Assembly (NCBI RefSeq): GCF_029868325.1
Contig: NZ_JARWNW010000263.1
Coordinates: 1-64,000, forward strand
Origin: Nocardia carnea
GTDB taxonomy: Bacteria > Actinomycetota > Actinomycetes > Mycobacteriales > Mycobacteriaceae
Length of the DNA: 64,000 bases
Direction: 5' to 3'
In this document: in pieces, positions 35,901-44,744 of the stretch
How the letters are laid out: each line of letters opens with the position of its first letter
Numbering within the stretch: position 1 is the stretch's first letter
The notes under the pieces: model-generated
What the model was told of the DNA's origin: nothing
The model's input: the letters and a program-made list of their open reading frames with translations, nothing else
Databases searched by the model: none
Translations under genes and position numbers: made by a program

Positions 35901-36199
35901 ACGACCACAAGGACGGGATCGCCCAGCCACCCGGCTGGCGCATCCTGCCCAACCGCCCGGCCTCGCACACCACCTCGCTGTGGCAGAGCCACGACGGCGG
36001 CGGCCCGCTGGGCTGGACCCGCCAGCTGCTGCGTTCCCAAACCCTGGCCACGTATCTGAAGGACGACTGGAGCCACGATTGGGGTCAGCTGCAGCGGTTC
36101 ACGCCGATCGACCGCGCGGCACGGCCGGCGAAACCATCGGTCACCCAGGAGATGCACGGCGGTCTGTGGTCGCCCGGGCCGATCAACGTCAAATGGTAG
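32945..36199 (+). CDS. Arabinosyltransferase, EmbA/EmbB/EmbC family
   Basis: A 1084-residue GT-C membrane enzyme that transfers arabinofuranose from decaprenyl-phosphoryl-arabinose to cell-wall arabinan. Layout: TM near residues 23-45; an extracytoplasmic carbohydrate-binding domain to about 215; about twelve more helices to 690; and a C-terminal carbohydrate-binding domain. The catalytic Asp-Asp pair is D277-D278 in TSDDGYQFGMAR. Met284 aligns with EmbB Met306, the main ethambutol-resistance position in M. tuberculosis, so that residue is the susceptible one. Start: GTG at 32945 or ATG at 32957; neither has a ribosome binding site, suggesting leaderless translation. Which paralogue it is cannot be decided from one gene. 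Confidence 0.92.
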   Translation: MTDTMVRADLTPPEQSRATRSARGQWARPVALLAGLLATLFALAVPLLPVHVDKTTLTWPQQGSTASIAAPLISYAPVSFDADIPGSALQQLTEDGGLAAATMPADAPDLEKYGFVARVQPAADGSPARLEVVLRSQSMFSVPVAELGDATLTVHSDNSGTTAELTGTDTEPVFLAGDFRPQLVGVFSDLTDSAGTTVTAEVDSRFSVVPTFVKRAAGVLAVLCALVSLVALFRLDHSAGRRIRRLLPQRWLTFTAVDATVLTTLVVWHFIGSTTSDDGYQFGMARTSLASGYMANYFRFFGVPENPVGTPPYDVIAHMTELSIASPWVRLPTLLAGFLAWLALSREVIPRLGVVLRHDKVVVWTGALGFLAVWLPYNNGLRPEPVIAVAVLLTWCFVERAIATRQLLPYAIAILIAAFSLTAAPSGVICFAPLAAGARSVVRFGIARARKMSAGPSWSARIMAYGALLAPLAAAGTLVLVFAFAVQPLSAMFEMTRVHNEVGPSIPWYDDYVAYQRLFTPTADGSIGRRFGMVAMWLGLLVCAFVMLRKGGRIPFVAPGPAKRLLGITFGAMLLMATVPTKFTHHNGVFAGLAGAVAVVTAMAVGPKVMRAPRYRALFAAVVAVAMAQIFTGVNKWFYASDHGIPWWNEPPSIAGLGMSEIFLTVAVVCLILAGWWHLRAPEPGTPHRVSRRAWRLAKIPPLTVAAAVIVVFQVGSFATAAATQYPAFSLARSNIDAVRGEPCGMANDVLVETDPNAAMLTPLSGDAESTFAGDSAGFVPNGVANVTSDDDQTKDEESSIADALEDEGSDGSSRTQTGGAPLPFGLSATTPVLGTAGQQEAAELTTGWYRLPEPQDRDGIMAITAAGRFRATTQDGSVMPGQPIDIEYGTAESATGARPLGQVMPIDIGPTPSWRNLRVPLDEIPEQADVVRIKAKDLSVDAQEWMALTPPRIPRTQTLNDLIGSDQPVLLDWAVGLQFPCQRPYDHKDGIAQPPGWRILPNRPASHTTSLWQSHDGGGPLGWTRQLLRSQTLATYLKDDWSHDWGQLQRFTPIDRAARPAKPSVTQEMHGGLWSPGPINVKW

Positions 36200-36227
36200 T
36201 GCTGAGCGGCGTCCGCGGGAGCGCGGC

Positions 36228-36233
36228 TAGGAT
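36228..36233 (+). promoter_or_regulatory. Possible -10 of a leaderless gene
   Basis: TAGGAT ends seven bases before the ATG at 36241, the spacing expected when transcription starts at the A of the start codon. No good -35 is evident. Confidence 0.4.
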
Positions 36234-36240
36234 TCTGTTA

Positions 36241-36561
36241 ATGAAACGCGAAAGATACTCCATCGCAGGTGTTCTCGCAGTTGCCGCGGTCGCCGCGGTG
36301 GCGCCCGCCGCAGCCGCGTTCCCCACCGGGTCGGCCGGTTTCGGCGACGGCCGGGAAGTGGTGATCATCGACAACACACTCGAACTGAGCGATCTCGATA
36401 CGTGCTGGGCGAGTGGATTCCAGCGCGATATCCGGTTCGAGAACCGGAGCACTCGCGATTTCCGCGTGTACAACACTCCGGATTGCACCGGGGTGCCCGT
36501 GGCGACGGTCCCCGCGGGCCATACCGCGACTCACTACGGCTGGTCGGCTTCGGCCCGGTAA
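36241..36561 (+). CDS. Small secreted protein, unknown function
   Basis: A 106-residue protein with an N-terminal Sec signal peptide (AGVLAVAAVAAVAPAAAAFP, cleavage probably after AAA near residue 26). The mature part of about 80 residues has two cysteines (DTCWASGF and TPDCTGVP), probably one disulfide, and ends HTATHYGWSASAR. No family is recognised. It lies 41 bases after the arabinosyltransferase gene but has its own possible -10 and terminator, so it can be transcribed alone. Confidence 0.75.
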   Translation: MKRERYSIAGVLAVAAVAAVAPAAAAFPTGSAGFGDGREVVIIDNTLELSDLDTCWASGFQRDIRFENRSTRDFRVYNTPDCTGVPVATVPAGHTATHYGWSASAR

Positions 36562-36568
36562 TCGTTCG

Positions 36569-36601
36569 AGGGCCCGGCAGCGAGTACCACTGCCGGGCCC
36601 T
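36569..36601 (+). terminator. Hairpin after the small secreted protein gene
   Basis: A perfect 12-bp GC-rich stem (36569-36580 with 36590-36601), nine-base loop, starting seven bases after the stop. It ends the arabinosyltransferase and secreted-protein transcripts. Confidence 0.75.
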
Positions 36602-36683
36602 GCAGATCGGGGCATAGGCACGAACGAACTACATCGTGACGCGATGTGCTCAGCTCTCGAACCGGTGGCCGGAGATACCGGAG

Positions 36684-38390
36684 TCAGTCGCAGACCGCAC
36701 CGTTCGATGCCGAACCGACCAGGCGTACATACTTCGCGAGCACTCCGCGGGTGTACCGGGACGGTAGTGGCGCCCAGCCGTCGCGGCGGCGGGTGAGCTC
36801 GACCGGTTCGACCAACAGGTCGAGGGTTCCTGCCGCGACATCGAGGCGGATACGGTCACCGTCGCGGACGAAGGCGATGGGTCCCGCGTCCACCGCTTCC
36901 GGGGCCACATGGCCCACGCAGAGGCCGGTGGTGCCGCCGGAGAATCGTCCGTCGGTCAGCAGCAGCACATCCTTGCCCAGTCCGGCGCCCTTGATGGCAC
37001 CGGTGATCGCGAGCATTTCGCGCATACCCGGGCCACCCTTGGGACCCTCGTAGCGGATGACCACCACATCACCGGCCGTGATCGTCCCATCGGCGAGGGC
37101 ATCCATGGCGGCGCGTTCCCGGTCGAAAACCCGGGCGGTGCCTTCGAAGACATCGGAATCGAATCCGGCCGATTTCACCACGGCGCCGCCGGGGGCCAGT
37201 GAACCGTGCAGGATGGTGATTCCGCCGGTCGGGTGGATCGGCGACGTCAGCGCGCGCACGACTTTCCCGTCCGGGTCCGGGGGCGCGATCTCGGCGAGGT
37301 TCTCCGCGACGGTGCGGCCCGTCACGGTCAGGCAGTCACCGTGCAGCAGACCGGCGTCCAGCAGAGTTTTCATCAGTACCGGGACACCGCCCACGCGGTC
37401 GATATCGGTCATCACGTGCCGGCCGAACGGTTTGACATCGGCCAGATGCGGGACCTGCCGGCCGACCCGGGCGAAATCGTCGAGGCTCAATGCGACCCCG
37501 GCCTCGTGCGCGATCGCCAGCAGATGCAGCACGGCGTTGGTGGAGCCACCGAAGGCCATGACCACCGCAATGGCGTTCTCGAATGCCTCCTTCGTGAGGA
37601 TATCGGCGGTGGTGATCCCCCGCCGGATCAGTTCGATCACCGCCGCCCCGCTGCGCCGGGCGTAACCGTCGCGCCTGCGGTCCGTCGCCGGCGGAGCCGC
37701 GCTGCCGGGCAGCGACATCCCTAGCGCCTCGGCAGCGCTGGCCATCGTATTGGCCGTGTACATCCCCCCGCACGCACCTTCACCGGGGCAGATGGCGCGC
37801 TCGATGGCGTCCACGTCCGCTCGGCTCATCAACCCGCGCGCGCAGGCGCCCACGGCCTCGAACGCGTCGATGATGGTCACCTCGCGTTCACTACCGTCGG
37901 AGAGTTTCGCGATCCCCGGCAGGATGGAGCCGGCGTAGAGGAACACACTCGCCAGGTTCAGCCGCGCCGCTGCCATCAACATGCCGGGTAGCGATTTATC
38001 GCATCCGGCCAGCAGCACCGAACCGTCGAGCCGTTCGGCCTGCATCACCGTCTCCACGCTGTCGGCAATGACCTCGCGGGACACCAGCGAGAAATGCATC
38101 CCTTCGTGCCCCATCGAGATACCGTCGGATACCGAGATGGTGCCGAACTGCATGGGGAACCCGCCGGCTTCGAATACACCGTCCTTACAACCGCCGGCCA
38201 GCCGGTCCAGCGACAGATTGCACGGTGTGATCTCGTTCCAGGAGGAGGCGACACCGATCTGGGGTTTCCCCCAGTCGTCGTCGCCCATACCGACCGCGCG
38301 CAACATTCCGCGCGCGGCGGTTTTCTCCAGGCCGTCGGTGACATCGCGGCTGCGGGGTTTCATATCGGGGGTTGCTGAATCATCGGACAC
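36684..38390 (-). CDS. ilvD: Dihydroxy-acid dehydratase
   Basis: A 568-residue Fe-S lyase of branched-chain amino acid synthesis: it dehydrates dihydroxyisovalerate and dihydroxymethylvalerate to the keto acids. The protein resembles M. tuberculosis IlvD (Rv0189c) along its whole length, from [13 protein letters not shown] to the C-terminus. Cluster cysteines are visible in [17 protein letters not shown] and [14 protein letters not shown]. Start is uncertain: GTG at 38390 (VSDDSATPD) is preferred; GTG at 38447 and ATG at 38363 are alternatives and no strong ribosome binding site decides. It is monocistronic. Confidence 0.95.
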   Translation of the reverse strand: MSDDSATPDMKPRSRDVTDGLEKTAARGMLRAVGMGDDDWGKPQIGVASSWNEITPCNLSLDRLAGGCKDGVFEAGGFPMQFGTISVSDGISMGHEGMHFSLVSREVIADSVETVMQAERLDGSVLLAGCDKSLPGMLMAAARLNLASVFLYAGSILPGIAKLSDGSEREVTIIDAFEAVGACARGLMSRADVDAIERAICPGEGACGGMYTANTMASAAEALGMSLPGSAAPPATDRRRDGYARRSGAAVIELIRRGITTADILTKEAFENAIAVVMAFGGSTNAVLHLLAIAHEAGVALSLDDFARVGRQVPHLADVKPFGRHVMTDIDRVGGVPVLMKTLLDAGLLHGDCLTVTGRTVAENLAEIAPPDPDGKVVRALTSPIHPTGGITILHGSLAPGGAVVKSAGFDSDVFEGTARVFDRERAAMDALADGTITAGDVVVIRYEGPKGGPGMREMLAITGAIKGAGLGKDVLLLTDGRFSGGTTGLCVGHVAPEAVDAGPIAFVRDGDRIRLDVAAGTLDLLVEPVELTRRRDGWAPLPSRYTRGVLAKYVRLVGSASNGAVCD

Positions 38391-38632
38391 AAGGCCATCG
38401 TCCTCTTCGGTGGCCAGATCTCCGAGTCCCACGCCGGTCGGATTCACCCGACCGCGCCTGTCCCGGCCAGTTCCGCCACGGCCACGAGGCCACGTAGGTA
38501 AACGGTGCCGATCGCCGGCTGCCGGGTCGTCGGCGTGGAAACCCCGGTCTCGCCGAGCTGGCCCCGGCAGGGCTCAGACTCGCCCCCGGAATCGCTACAG
38601 GACTGCGCCGGCTCCGAGCGACCGGCCTGATC

Positions 38633-38675
38633 GCGAGGTCGTGACGCCGGCACTGCGCCGGCGCCACGACCTCGC
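38633..38675 (-). terminator. Strong hairpin ending the homogentisate operon
   Basis: An 11-bp outer stem (38633-38643 with 38665-38675) and a 7-bp inner stem (38645-38651 with 38657-38663), separated by one mismatch, with a five-base loop. It begins seven bases past the fumarylacetoacetase stop on the minus strand. Confidence 0.75.
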
Positions 38676-38681
38676 CCCTCA

Positions 38682-39863
38682 TCAACCCGCTTGCGTAGCG
38701 GGCAGGATCCGGGCCCGGACCTCCCCGAATCCGATCCGGGAGCCCGCGGGACCGGGCGCGGTGGCGGCGATGGCGACCTCGTCGCCGTCCTGGAGGAAGG
38801 TCCGGGTCTCGCCTGCGACCTCGACGGGTTCCGCGCCGCCCCAGGTGAGTTCGATGAATGCGCCGCGCTGGTCCGGTTCGGGTCCGGAGATCGTCCCGGA
38901 GGCGAAGAAATCACCGGTACGCGCCGTGGCACCGTTGACGGTGGTGTGGGCCAGCATCTGCGCGGGCGACCAGTACATCTGGGCGTACGGCGGGCGGGAG
39001 ACGGTCTGCCCGTTCCATTCGACGGTGAGATCGATATCGAGACCCCATTTCTCCGTGCCACGCAGGTACGGCAGCGGCTCCGGGTCCTGTACCGGGGTGT
39101 CGATCCGGGCCGCCTCGAGCGCGGCCAGCGGCACCACCCACGGTGATATCGAGGTCGCGAAGCTCTTGCCGAGGAACGGGCCCAGCGGGACGTACTCCCA
39201 CGCTTGGATATCGCGGGCCGACCAGTCGTTCACCACCACGGCGCCGAAGACGTGATCGGCGAACTCGTCCGGTGTGATCACGGTGCCGGGTGCGGACGGC
39301 ACCCCGACGACGAAGCCGAGTTCGGCCTCGATATCGAGGCGCCGCGACGGCCCGAAGGAGGGCACCTGTTCGGTGGGCGCTTTGCGCTGCCCGCACGGGC
39401 GGACGATATCGGTGCCGGACAGGATCACGGTGCCGGCACGGCCGTGGTAGCCGACCGGAAGATGTTTCCAGTTCGGCATGAGCGGCGCCGAATCCGGGCG
39501 GAACAGCCGGCCCAGATTGGTGGCGTGGTGTTCGGAGGCGTAGAAGTCGACGTAATCGGCGACCGCGATGGGCAGGTGCATCGTCACGTCCGCGATATCG
39601 TGCACGGCATCCGCATCGACCTCGCCGTGGACGAGTTCGGTGATACGGTCCCGGACCCGCGCCCATTCCCGCGGGCCGCGGGCCATGAAATCGTTGAGCA
39701 CCGGCCGGGCGAACACCTCGTCACCGAGCGCGCGCGCCAGATCGACGACCTTGTCCGCCACCCGGACACCGATCCGGGGCGCGGTGCCCGGGGTGGAGAA
39801 TGAGCCGTAGGGCAGATTGTCGATCCCGAACAGTGAATCGGCGGGTATGTCTATGACGGTCAT
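38682..39863 (-). CDS. fahA: Fumarylacetoacetase
   Basis: A 393-residue enzyme that hydrolyses fumarylacetoacetate to fumarate and acetoacetate, the last step of tyrosine/homogentisate breakdown. The N-terminal SH3-like domain (SLFGIDNLPYGSFS) and the C-terminal catalytic domain with VDFYASEHHATNLGRLFRP, PVGYHGRAGTVILSG, DIEAELGFVVG and NDWSARDIQAWEY are typical, including acidic metal ligands in the DIEAELG segment. The ATG at 39863 overlaps the stop of the unknown protein gene by four bases. Last gene before the operon hairpin. Confidence 0.95.
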   Translation of the reverse strand: MTVIDIPADSLFGIDNLPYGSFSTPGTAPRIGVRVADKVVDLARALGDEVFARPVLNDFMARGPREWARVRDRITELVHGEVDADAVHDIADVTMHLPIAVADYVDFYASEHHATNLGRLFRPDSAPLMPNWKHLPVGYHGRAGTVILSGTDIVRPCGQRKAPTEQVPSFGPSRRLDIEAELGFVVGVPSAPGTVITPDEFADHVFGAVVVNDWSARDIQAWEYVPLGPFLGKSFATSISPWVVPLAALEAARIDTPVQDPEPLPYLRGTEKWGLDIDLTVEWNGQTVSRPPYAQMYWSPAQMLAHTTVNGATARTGDFFASGTISGPEPDQRGAFIELTWGGAEPVEVAGETRTFLQDGDEVAIAATAPGPAGSRIGFGEVRARILPATQAG

Positions 39864-40723
39864 GGTGCTGAACTTTCGGGGACGGGCCGCAGGGCGGCAG
39901 GAAGCAGATGCAGATCCACCAGCTCGGTCAACGGGTCGCCGATACTGCAGGTGCCGAAGGAGCGGAACGCTGCCCGCACGGCGGCGGTCTCGCCGTCGGT
40001 CAGCGCGGCCAGCTGCTGGGCGAGCGCGCTACCGTCACGGTCGGCCAGTATTTCGGCGAGTTCGGCGGTATCGGCGCCGGTGAGCGCCATATGCGTCGCG
40101 AGCAGCAGGTTGAGGAACCCGTGCTGATCGAAGCCGGTGGCGGGATCGGTATTGCGGACCGCGTGGTGCAGGCCCGCGGTCGCTTTGAACGGGATGCCGG
40201 CGGTGACGGCCGACCGGATGGCGGCGGCGAGTTCCGGTGTGCCCGGATAGGCCTCGGCGACCACGCCGCCGGTGCGGAACTTCGCCACATACGGCGAGCC
40301 GGCGAGCCGGTCGAAGAATTCCGGGCGGCGGCCGTCCCGGGGTACCTCGACCGAGACGGCGAGCTCCGGCCATCCCGGTGTTGCCTCGGGCAGTGCCGCG
40401 AAGTACTCCTGCGCGGATTGCCCTGCCTCGGCGGCAATTTCGACGCCCACGACGGTGACTCCGGCGATCTCGGCCGCCCGGTCCAGAGCGCCGGCCACCG
40501 TGCCGGGCCCCTCGGGCGCGGTGAGGACCACCTCGATCGGTGCGGGCTGCCGCGCGGCGAGTTCGGCGAGCCGGGGAATCGGGAAGATCAGCGGACCGAC
40601 CAGTGCGGCGAAGGCGCTCTCGCGGTATCGGGCGTGCGCCGTGAGCGCGTCCGGCAGCGGCGCGTTACCGGGCGGGAAGAGCGCCGCGTCGTCGCACAGG
40701 CCGCGCAGCAGTGCGGGGATCAT
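39860..40723 (-). CDS. Unknown protein between homogentisate dioxygenase and fumarylacetoacetase
   Basis: A 287-residue soluble protein. It looks like an alternating beta/alpha barrel: IEVVLTAPEG, GVTVVGVEIAAEAG, ELAVSVEVPRDG, VAKFRTGGVVAEAYPG and IPFKATAGLHHAVRN are successive strand-loop segments, the last with a conserved-looking lysine and two histidines. The ATG at 40723 overlaps the HmgA stop by four bases, and its stop overlaps the FahA start, so it is made together with both. The missing step between them is maleylacetoacetate isomerisation. A glutathione-independent isomerase is a reasonable but unproven guess. Confidence 0.8.
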   Translation of the reverse strand: MIPALLRGLCDDAALFPPGNAPLPDALTAHARYRESAFAALVGPLIFPIPRLAELAARQPAPIEVVLTAPEGPGTVAGALDRAAEIAGVTVVGVEIAAEAGQSAQEYFAALPEATPGWPELAVSVEVPRDGRRPEFFDRLAGSPYVAKFRTGGVVAEAYPGTPELAAAIRSAVTAGIPFKATAGLHHAVRNTDPATGFDQHGFLNLLLATHMALTGADTAELAEILADRDGSALAQQLAALTDGETAAVRAAFRSFGTCSIGDPLTELVDLHLLPAALRPVPESSAP

Positions 40724-41916
40724 TCGCCCGCCTCCCCCAGCCACGACCACGCGTAGTCCGGGTCCTCGCAGGCCAGCGCGCCTTCGCCGAGTTCGAGCGG
40801 CGCGAAGGTATCGACCATGACCGCGGTCTCCTCGACGGATTCGAGCCCCAGGGAGCGTTCCATAGCGCCCGGTTGCGGACCGTGGGCGTGGCCGCCGGGA
40901 TGGACCGATACCGACCCCAGGCCGATCCCGGAACCCTTGCGCGCCTCGTAGTTCCCGCCGCAGTAGAACATCACCTCGTCGGAGTCGACGTTCGAGTGGT
41001 AGTAGGGCACCGGGACGGCCAGCGGGTGGTAGTCGACCTTGCGGGGGACGAAATTGCACACCACGAACCCGTTGCCTTCGAAGGTCTGGTGCACCGGCGG
41101 GGGCTGGTGCACGCGACCGGTGATGGGTTCGAAATCCTCGATGTTGAACGTGTACGGGTACAGGCACCCGTCCCAGCCGACCACGTCGAACGGATGCCGC
41201 GGATACACCATGCGGGTGCCGACGATCCCGCGGGACGTGCGATGTTTGACCAGTACCTCGATATCGGTGCCGTCGACAAGCAGTGCCTCCGACGGCCCGT
41301 GCAGATCGCGTTCGCAGTACGGCGCGTTCTCCAGGAGCTGCCCGAACCGCGAGAGATAGCGTTTCGGCGGCGCGATATGACTGCTCGATTCGATCGCGTA
41401 CGCGCGCACCGGTTCGTCACCGCGGGGAATCCAGCGATGCGTCGTGGACGTCGGGATCACCACGTAGTCGCCGGGCCGCGCCTCCAGCGCCCCGAACACC
41501 GTTTCGACCCGCGCCGCACCGGATTCCACATAGACGACCTCGTCGCCGAGGGCGTTGCGGTACAGCGGCGAGGCCTGCTGTGCGACCACATAGGAGATCC
41601 GCACATCGGCATTGCCCAGCAGCAGCCGGCGTCCGGTCACGATATCGGTCTGCGACCAGCTCTCCTGCGCGAACAGCTGGTGCAGTTTCAGATGCCGCGG
41701 CCGCAACGGATGGTTCGGTTCCGTGGCCTGGTCCGGCAGTTCCCAGACGGTCGATCCGGAGATCGCGGACGGTATACCGCGGTGATAGAGCAGCGACGAA
41801 TCCGAGGAGAAGCCCTCCTCGCCCATCAGCTCTTCGTAGTACAGGCGGTCGCTGTCGTCGCGGTGCTGGGTGTGACGTTTCGGCGGAACATCGCCGAGCC
41901 GGCGGTAATACGCCAT
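40720..41916 (-). CDS. hmgA: Homogentisate 1,2-dioxygenase
   Basis: A 398-residue Fe(II) ring-cleaving dioxygenase that converts homogentisate to maleylacetoacetate. The cupin-like core shows the histidine-rich metal region (YYHSNVDSDEVMFYCGGNYEARKG and VHPGGHAHGPQPGAMERSLG in shorter segments), with the His/Glu ligands present. Length is slightly shorter than the human enzyme but normal for actinobacteria. The ATG at 41916 follows GAGGAGG at a five-base spacing. Only 46 bases separate it from the upstream transporter gene, so it can be part of the same long transcript. Confidence 0.94.
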   Translation of the reverse strand: MAYYRRLGDVPPKRHTQHRDDSDRLYYEELMGEEGFSSDSSLLYHRGIPSAISGSTVWELPDQATEPNHPLRPRHLKLHQLFAQESWSQTDIVTGRRLLLGNADVRISYVVAQQASPLYRNALGDEVVYVESGAARVETVFGALEARPGDYVVIPTSTTHRWIPRGDEPVRAYAIESSSHIAPPKRYLSRFGQLLENAPYCERDLHGPSEALLVDGTDIEVLVKHRTSRGIVGTRMVYPRHPFDVVGWDGCLYPYTFNIEDFEPITGRVHQPPPVHQTFEGNGFVVCNFVPRKVDYHPLAVPVPYYHSNVDSDEVMFYCGGNYEARKGSGIGLGSVSVHPGGHAHGPQPGAMERSLGLESVEETAVMVDTFAPLELGEGALACEDPDYAWSWLGEAGE

Positions 41917-41962
41917 GCCTGCCTCCTCGGGAAGACGAGTATGTGTCGATGACGGCGCGGGG

Positions 41963-43303
41963 TCAGTCCACCCGCAGGGCGATGCCCTTGGTTTCCTTGA
42001 TGAAGAAGACCGTCACCAGCGTGAGGAGCGCGCAGAACACGAAGTATCCGGCGGGCGCCAGCGAATTTCCGGTGAGGTCGATGAGATAGGTCGCGATGAA
42101 CGGCGCCGTACCGCCGAGCAGCATGTTGGTGGTGTTGTTGCCCAGGGCAAGGCCGCTGTAGCGCACCGAGGCCTTGAGCATCTCCACGTAGGTCACATAC
42201 GAGGCGCCGTTGACGACCGAGACGCAGATGAACAGCACCGACTGTCCGACCACTGCCTGCCATGCCCCGGATCCGGACATCAGCATGAACATCGGGACAC
42301 CGAGGATGGCGGCGGCGGCGCTACCGCCGAACAGCACCGGTTTGCGGCCGTAGCGGTCGGCGAGGTAGCCGGCGATCGGCAGGGTGATGACGCCGAGTAC
42401 CAGAGCGAGCGAGGTGGACAGGAACGCCAGCGTCGAGGAGTGCCCGCCGGAGGTCTGCAGATAGGTGGCGGCGTACACCGAGGCGATGTAGTAGCCTCCG
42501 GTGATCAGGGCGCCGAGGAAGACGATCTTCAGAACCGCGCCGCCGGAGGTGCTCAGCAACTCCATGATCGGCAGCTTCTTCGTCTCCCCCTTCTCCGAGA
42601 GCTTCTCGAACTGCGGGGTGTCCTCCATATGGTTGCGGATCCAGATGCCGACGACACCGATCACCACGCTCAGCAGGAACGGGATACGCCACGCCCAGGA
42701 GAGAATGGTTTCCTCGTCGAAGAACGAGGTCAGCCCCAGCGCCACCAGTGAGGCCACGAGCGAGCCGAGGTAAGTACCCGAGTTCACCATCGAGGTCTGC
42801 GTCGCCCGCCAGCGCGCCGGCGCCGATTCGGAGACGAAGGCGTTGGCGCCACCGAGTTCCCCGCCCGCGGCGAAACCCTGCACACACCGGGCCAGTACCA
42901 GGATGGCCGTGGCCCAGACGCCGAGCGTGACATAGGTGGGTAGCAGCCCCATGACCACGGTGGCGATCACCATCAGCAGGATGGTCCACGACAGCGCGCT
43001 CTTGCGGCCGTAGCGGTCACCGATATGGCCGAAGAAGATTCCGCCGGGGATCCGCAGGAAGAAGGCGACCGCGAAGGCCGCGAAGGTTCCCAGCATCGCG
43101 GCCGTATCGTTCTCCGAGACGAAGAACAGCGAGGCGATCACCGTCGCCATATAGCCGTAGATGCCGAAGTCGTAGTACTCGACGACGGTGCCGACGACCG
43201 CCGCGCGGACCACCTTCACCGGCGACTGCGCCTTGTCCGGGCTCGTGCCGGCGGGCGATTCGGAGCGGTGCGCTGCTTCGGGCATCAGCTCGTTTCCCAA
43301 CAT
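41963..43303 (-). CDS. MFS transporter, metabolite:H+ symporter (MHS) group
   Basis: A 446-residue 12-helix importer of the MHS group, whose members bring in organic acids, shikimate-type compounds, proline or betaine. Motifs: VVGTVVEYYDFGIYGYMA in helix 1, the loop GHIGDRYGRKSAL, ARCVQGFAAGGELGGANAFVSE in helix 4, and the second GYLADRYGRKPVL. The start at 43303 (MLGNEL) has AAGGA seven bases upstream. The flavoprotein stop ends one base before it (TGA-c-ATG), so it is coupled to that gene and probably imports the substrate of the pathway. Confidence 0.92.
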   Translation of the reverse strand: MLGNELMPEAAHRSESPAGTSPDKAQSPVKVVRAAVVGTVVEYYDFGIYGYMATVIASLFFVSENDTAAMLGTFAAFAVAFFLRIPGGIFFGHIGDRYGRKSALSWTILLMVIATVVMGLLPTYVTLGVWATAILVLARCVQGFAAGGELGGANAFVSESAPARWRATQTSMVNSGTYLGSLVASLVALGLTSFFDEETILSWAWRIPFLLSVVIGVVGIWIRNHMEDTPQFEKLSEKGETKKLPIMELLSTSGGAVLKIVFLGALITGGYYIASVYAATYLQTSGGHSSTLAFLSTSLALVLGVITLPIAGYLADRYGRKPVLFGGSAAAAILGVPMFMLMSGSGAWQAVVGQSVLFICVSVVNGASYVTYVEMLKASVRYSGLALGNNTTNMLLGGTAPFIATYLIDLTGNSLAPAGYFVFCALLTLVTVFFIKETKGIALRVD

Positions 43304-43304
43304 G

Positions 43305-44744
43305 TCATCGTCCTTGTGCGTTCGAAAGGGTGCGCGACGCGAGCGCCGCGCTGCGGCCGGCGATCCGGCCCATGGTGAGCGCGTTGGCGACAGCGTTGCC
43401 GCCGCCGACGTAGCGCTGTCCGAGCACTCCGCCGCCCGCCTCACCGGCGGCGAACAGTCCCGCCACCGGTGCGCCGGTGGTGTCGAGCACGGCGGCGTGT
43501 GCGTCGATCTCGAGGCCGGTGTGGGTGCAGACCAGTTCCGCGGGCAGGATCCTGGCCGCGTAGAAGGGCCCGGTTTCGATCGGGTCCAGTGGCGTCGTCA
43601 CACCTTTTGCGGCCAGTGAGACGTGCCGGCGGAATTCGGTGTCGTGGCCCGCGGGCACCTCGGCGTTCCACCGGTCGATACTCGTGCGCAGGGCCGCGGC
43701 CGGGACTCCGATGGCTGCCGCGAGCCCGTCCCGGCTGCCGGCCTGCACTGTACGCCCGGCCGCGACCTCTTCGGCCACCCGTTCGGCGGTCCAGTCGGTG
43801 TAGCCGGGGGCGAGCCCGGTCCGGGCCTTCTCGTCGAAGATCATCCAGGCGTAGCCGCCGTGCTGGTCGAGGATTCCGGTGGAGACGGCATAGGACGCGT
43901 CCTCGTCCATGAAACGCCGGCCCTGCGAGTTCACATAGATCCGCGAGGCGGGCGGGAACCCGGACTGCCAATGGTGGTAGCGCTGGAAGTACACGGTGGG
44001 CATGAGCAGGCCCCAGCCGTGGCCGGTCAGCGACGCACCGGCGTCCTCGCCGAAGCGCAGGTGGTCGCCCCGGCTGCCCGGTGCGGCGACGACGAACAGG
44101 GAGTCGCCCGCCTCCCGCGTGTCGGGGAAGTAGCGGTCCACGAATGCCGGGTCCTGGGCGAAACCACCGGACGCGACGACGACGGCACCCGCACGCATAT
44201 CGATCCCGTCGGCGACGACTCCGGCCACTCGTCCCTGCTCGACCAACAGTTTCTCCACCCGGGTGCCCAGCACGACCTCGATCCCGTGCGCGCGGGCGGC
44301 CCCGGCGAGGACTTGGACGAGACCGTAGCCCTGGTCCTTCGGTACGTGCCCGCGCCACACGTCCTCCACTCCCGCGCGGGTCAGGCCCGGCTGGTGCGCG
44401 TTACCGGAAACGGCCGCCGGAACCTCGAGTCCGAGGCCGATGAGCCATTCGAGTGTCGGTCCGGCATTTTCGCAGAAGGCGTGGATCAGTCCGGGGCGCA
44501 ACACCCACTGGTTGAGGTCCATGTAGTGCTGGAAGAACTTTTCCGGCGAATCCTCGATCCCGAGGGCCCGCTGCACACTGGTGCCCGCCGCGGTGAACAG
44601 GCCCGCGGACAGCTGGGTGGAACCGCCGAGTTCCCGTTGGTATTCTAACAGCAGTACCGAGGCGCCGTCTTCGGCCGCGGAGACCGCGGCCGCCAGGCCG
44701 GCCCCGCCGCCGCCGATCACGATGACATCGAATTCGTCGTCCAC
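43305..44744 (-). CDS. FAD-dependent oxidoreductase of the 3-ketosteroid-dehydrogenase/fumarate-reductase family
   Basis: A 479-residue flavoprotein. N-terminal FAD-binding DVIVIGGGGAGLAAAVSAAEDG and GGSTQLSAG; late GQRYVGGGNAVANALTMGRIAG is the FAD-contacting C-terminal signature of KSTD-like enzymes. The family includes ketosteroid and oxo-cyclohexane desaturases that take hydride from carbons next to a ketone. The GTG at 44744 overlaps the preceding SDR stop by one base (TAGTG). With two SDRs and an NTF2-fold protein in the operon, desaturation or aromatisation of a cyclic ketone is the favoured role. Confidence 0.85.
   Translation of the reverse strand: MDDEFDVIVIGGGGAGLAAAVSAAEDGASVLLLEYQRELGGSTQLSAGLFTAAGTSVQRALGIEDSPEKFFQHYMDLNQWVLRPGLIHAFCENAGPTLEWLIGLGLEVPAAVSGNAHQPGLTRAGVEDVWRGHVPKDQGYGLVQVLAGAARAHGIEVVLGTRVEKLLVEQGRVAGVVADGIDMRAGAVVVASGGFAQDPAFVDRYFPDTREAGDSLFVVAAPGSRGDHLRFGEDAGASLTGHGWGLLMPTVYFQRYHHWQSGFPPASRIYVNSQGRRFMDEDASYAVSTGILDQHGGYAWMIFDEKARTGLAPGYTDWTAERVAEEVAAGRTVQAGSRDGLAAAIGVPAAALRTSIDRWNAEVPAGHDTEFRRHVSLAAKGVTTPLDPIETGPFYAARILPAELVCTHTGLEIDAHAAVLDTTGAPVAGLFAAGEAGGGVLGQRYVGGGNAVANALTMGRIAGRSAALASRTLSNAQGR

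Noticed and set aside
33683..36157. An 824-codon open frame antisense to the arabinosyltransferase
   Set aside because: Low-complexity, histidine/arginine/glycine-rich translation with no family features. High third-position GC on the real gene keeps this frame open.
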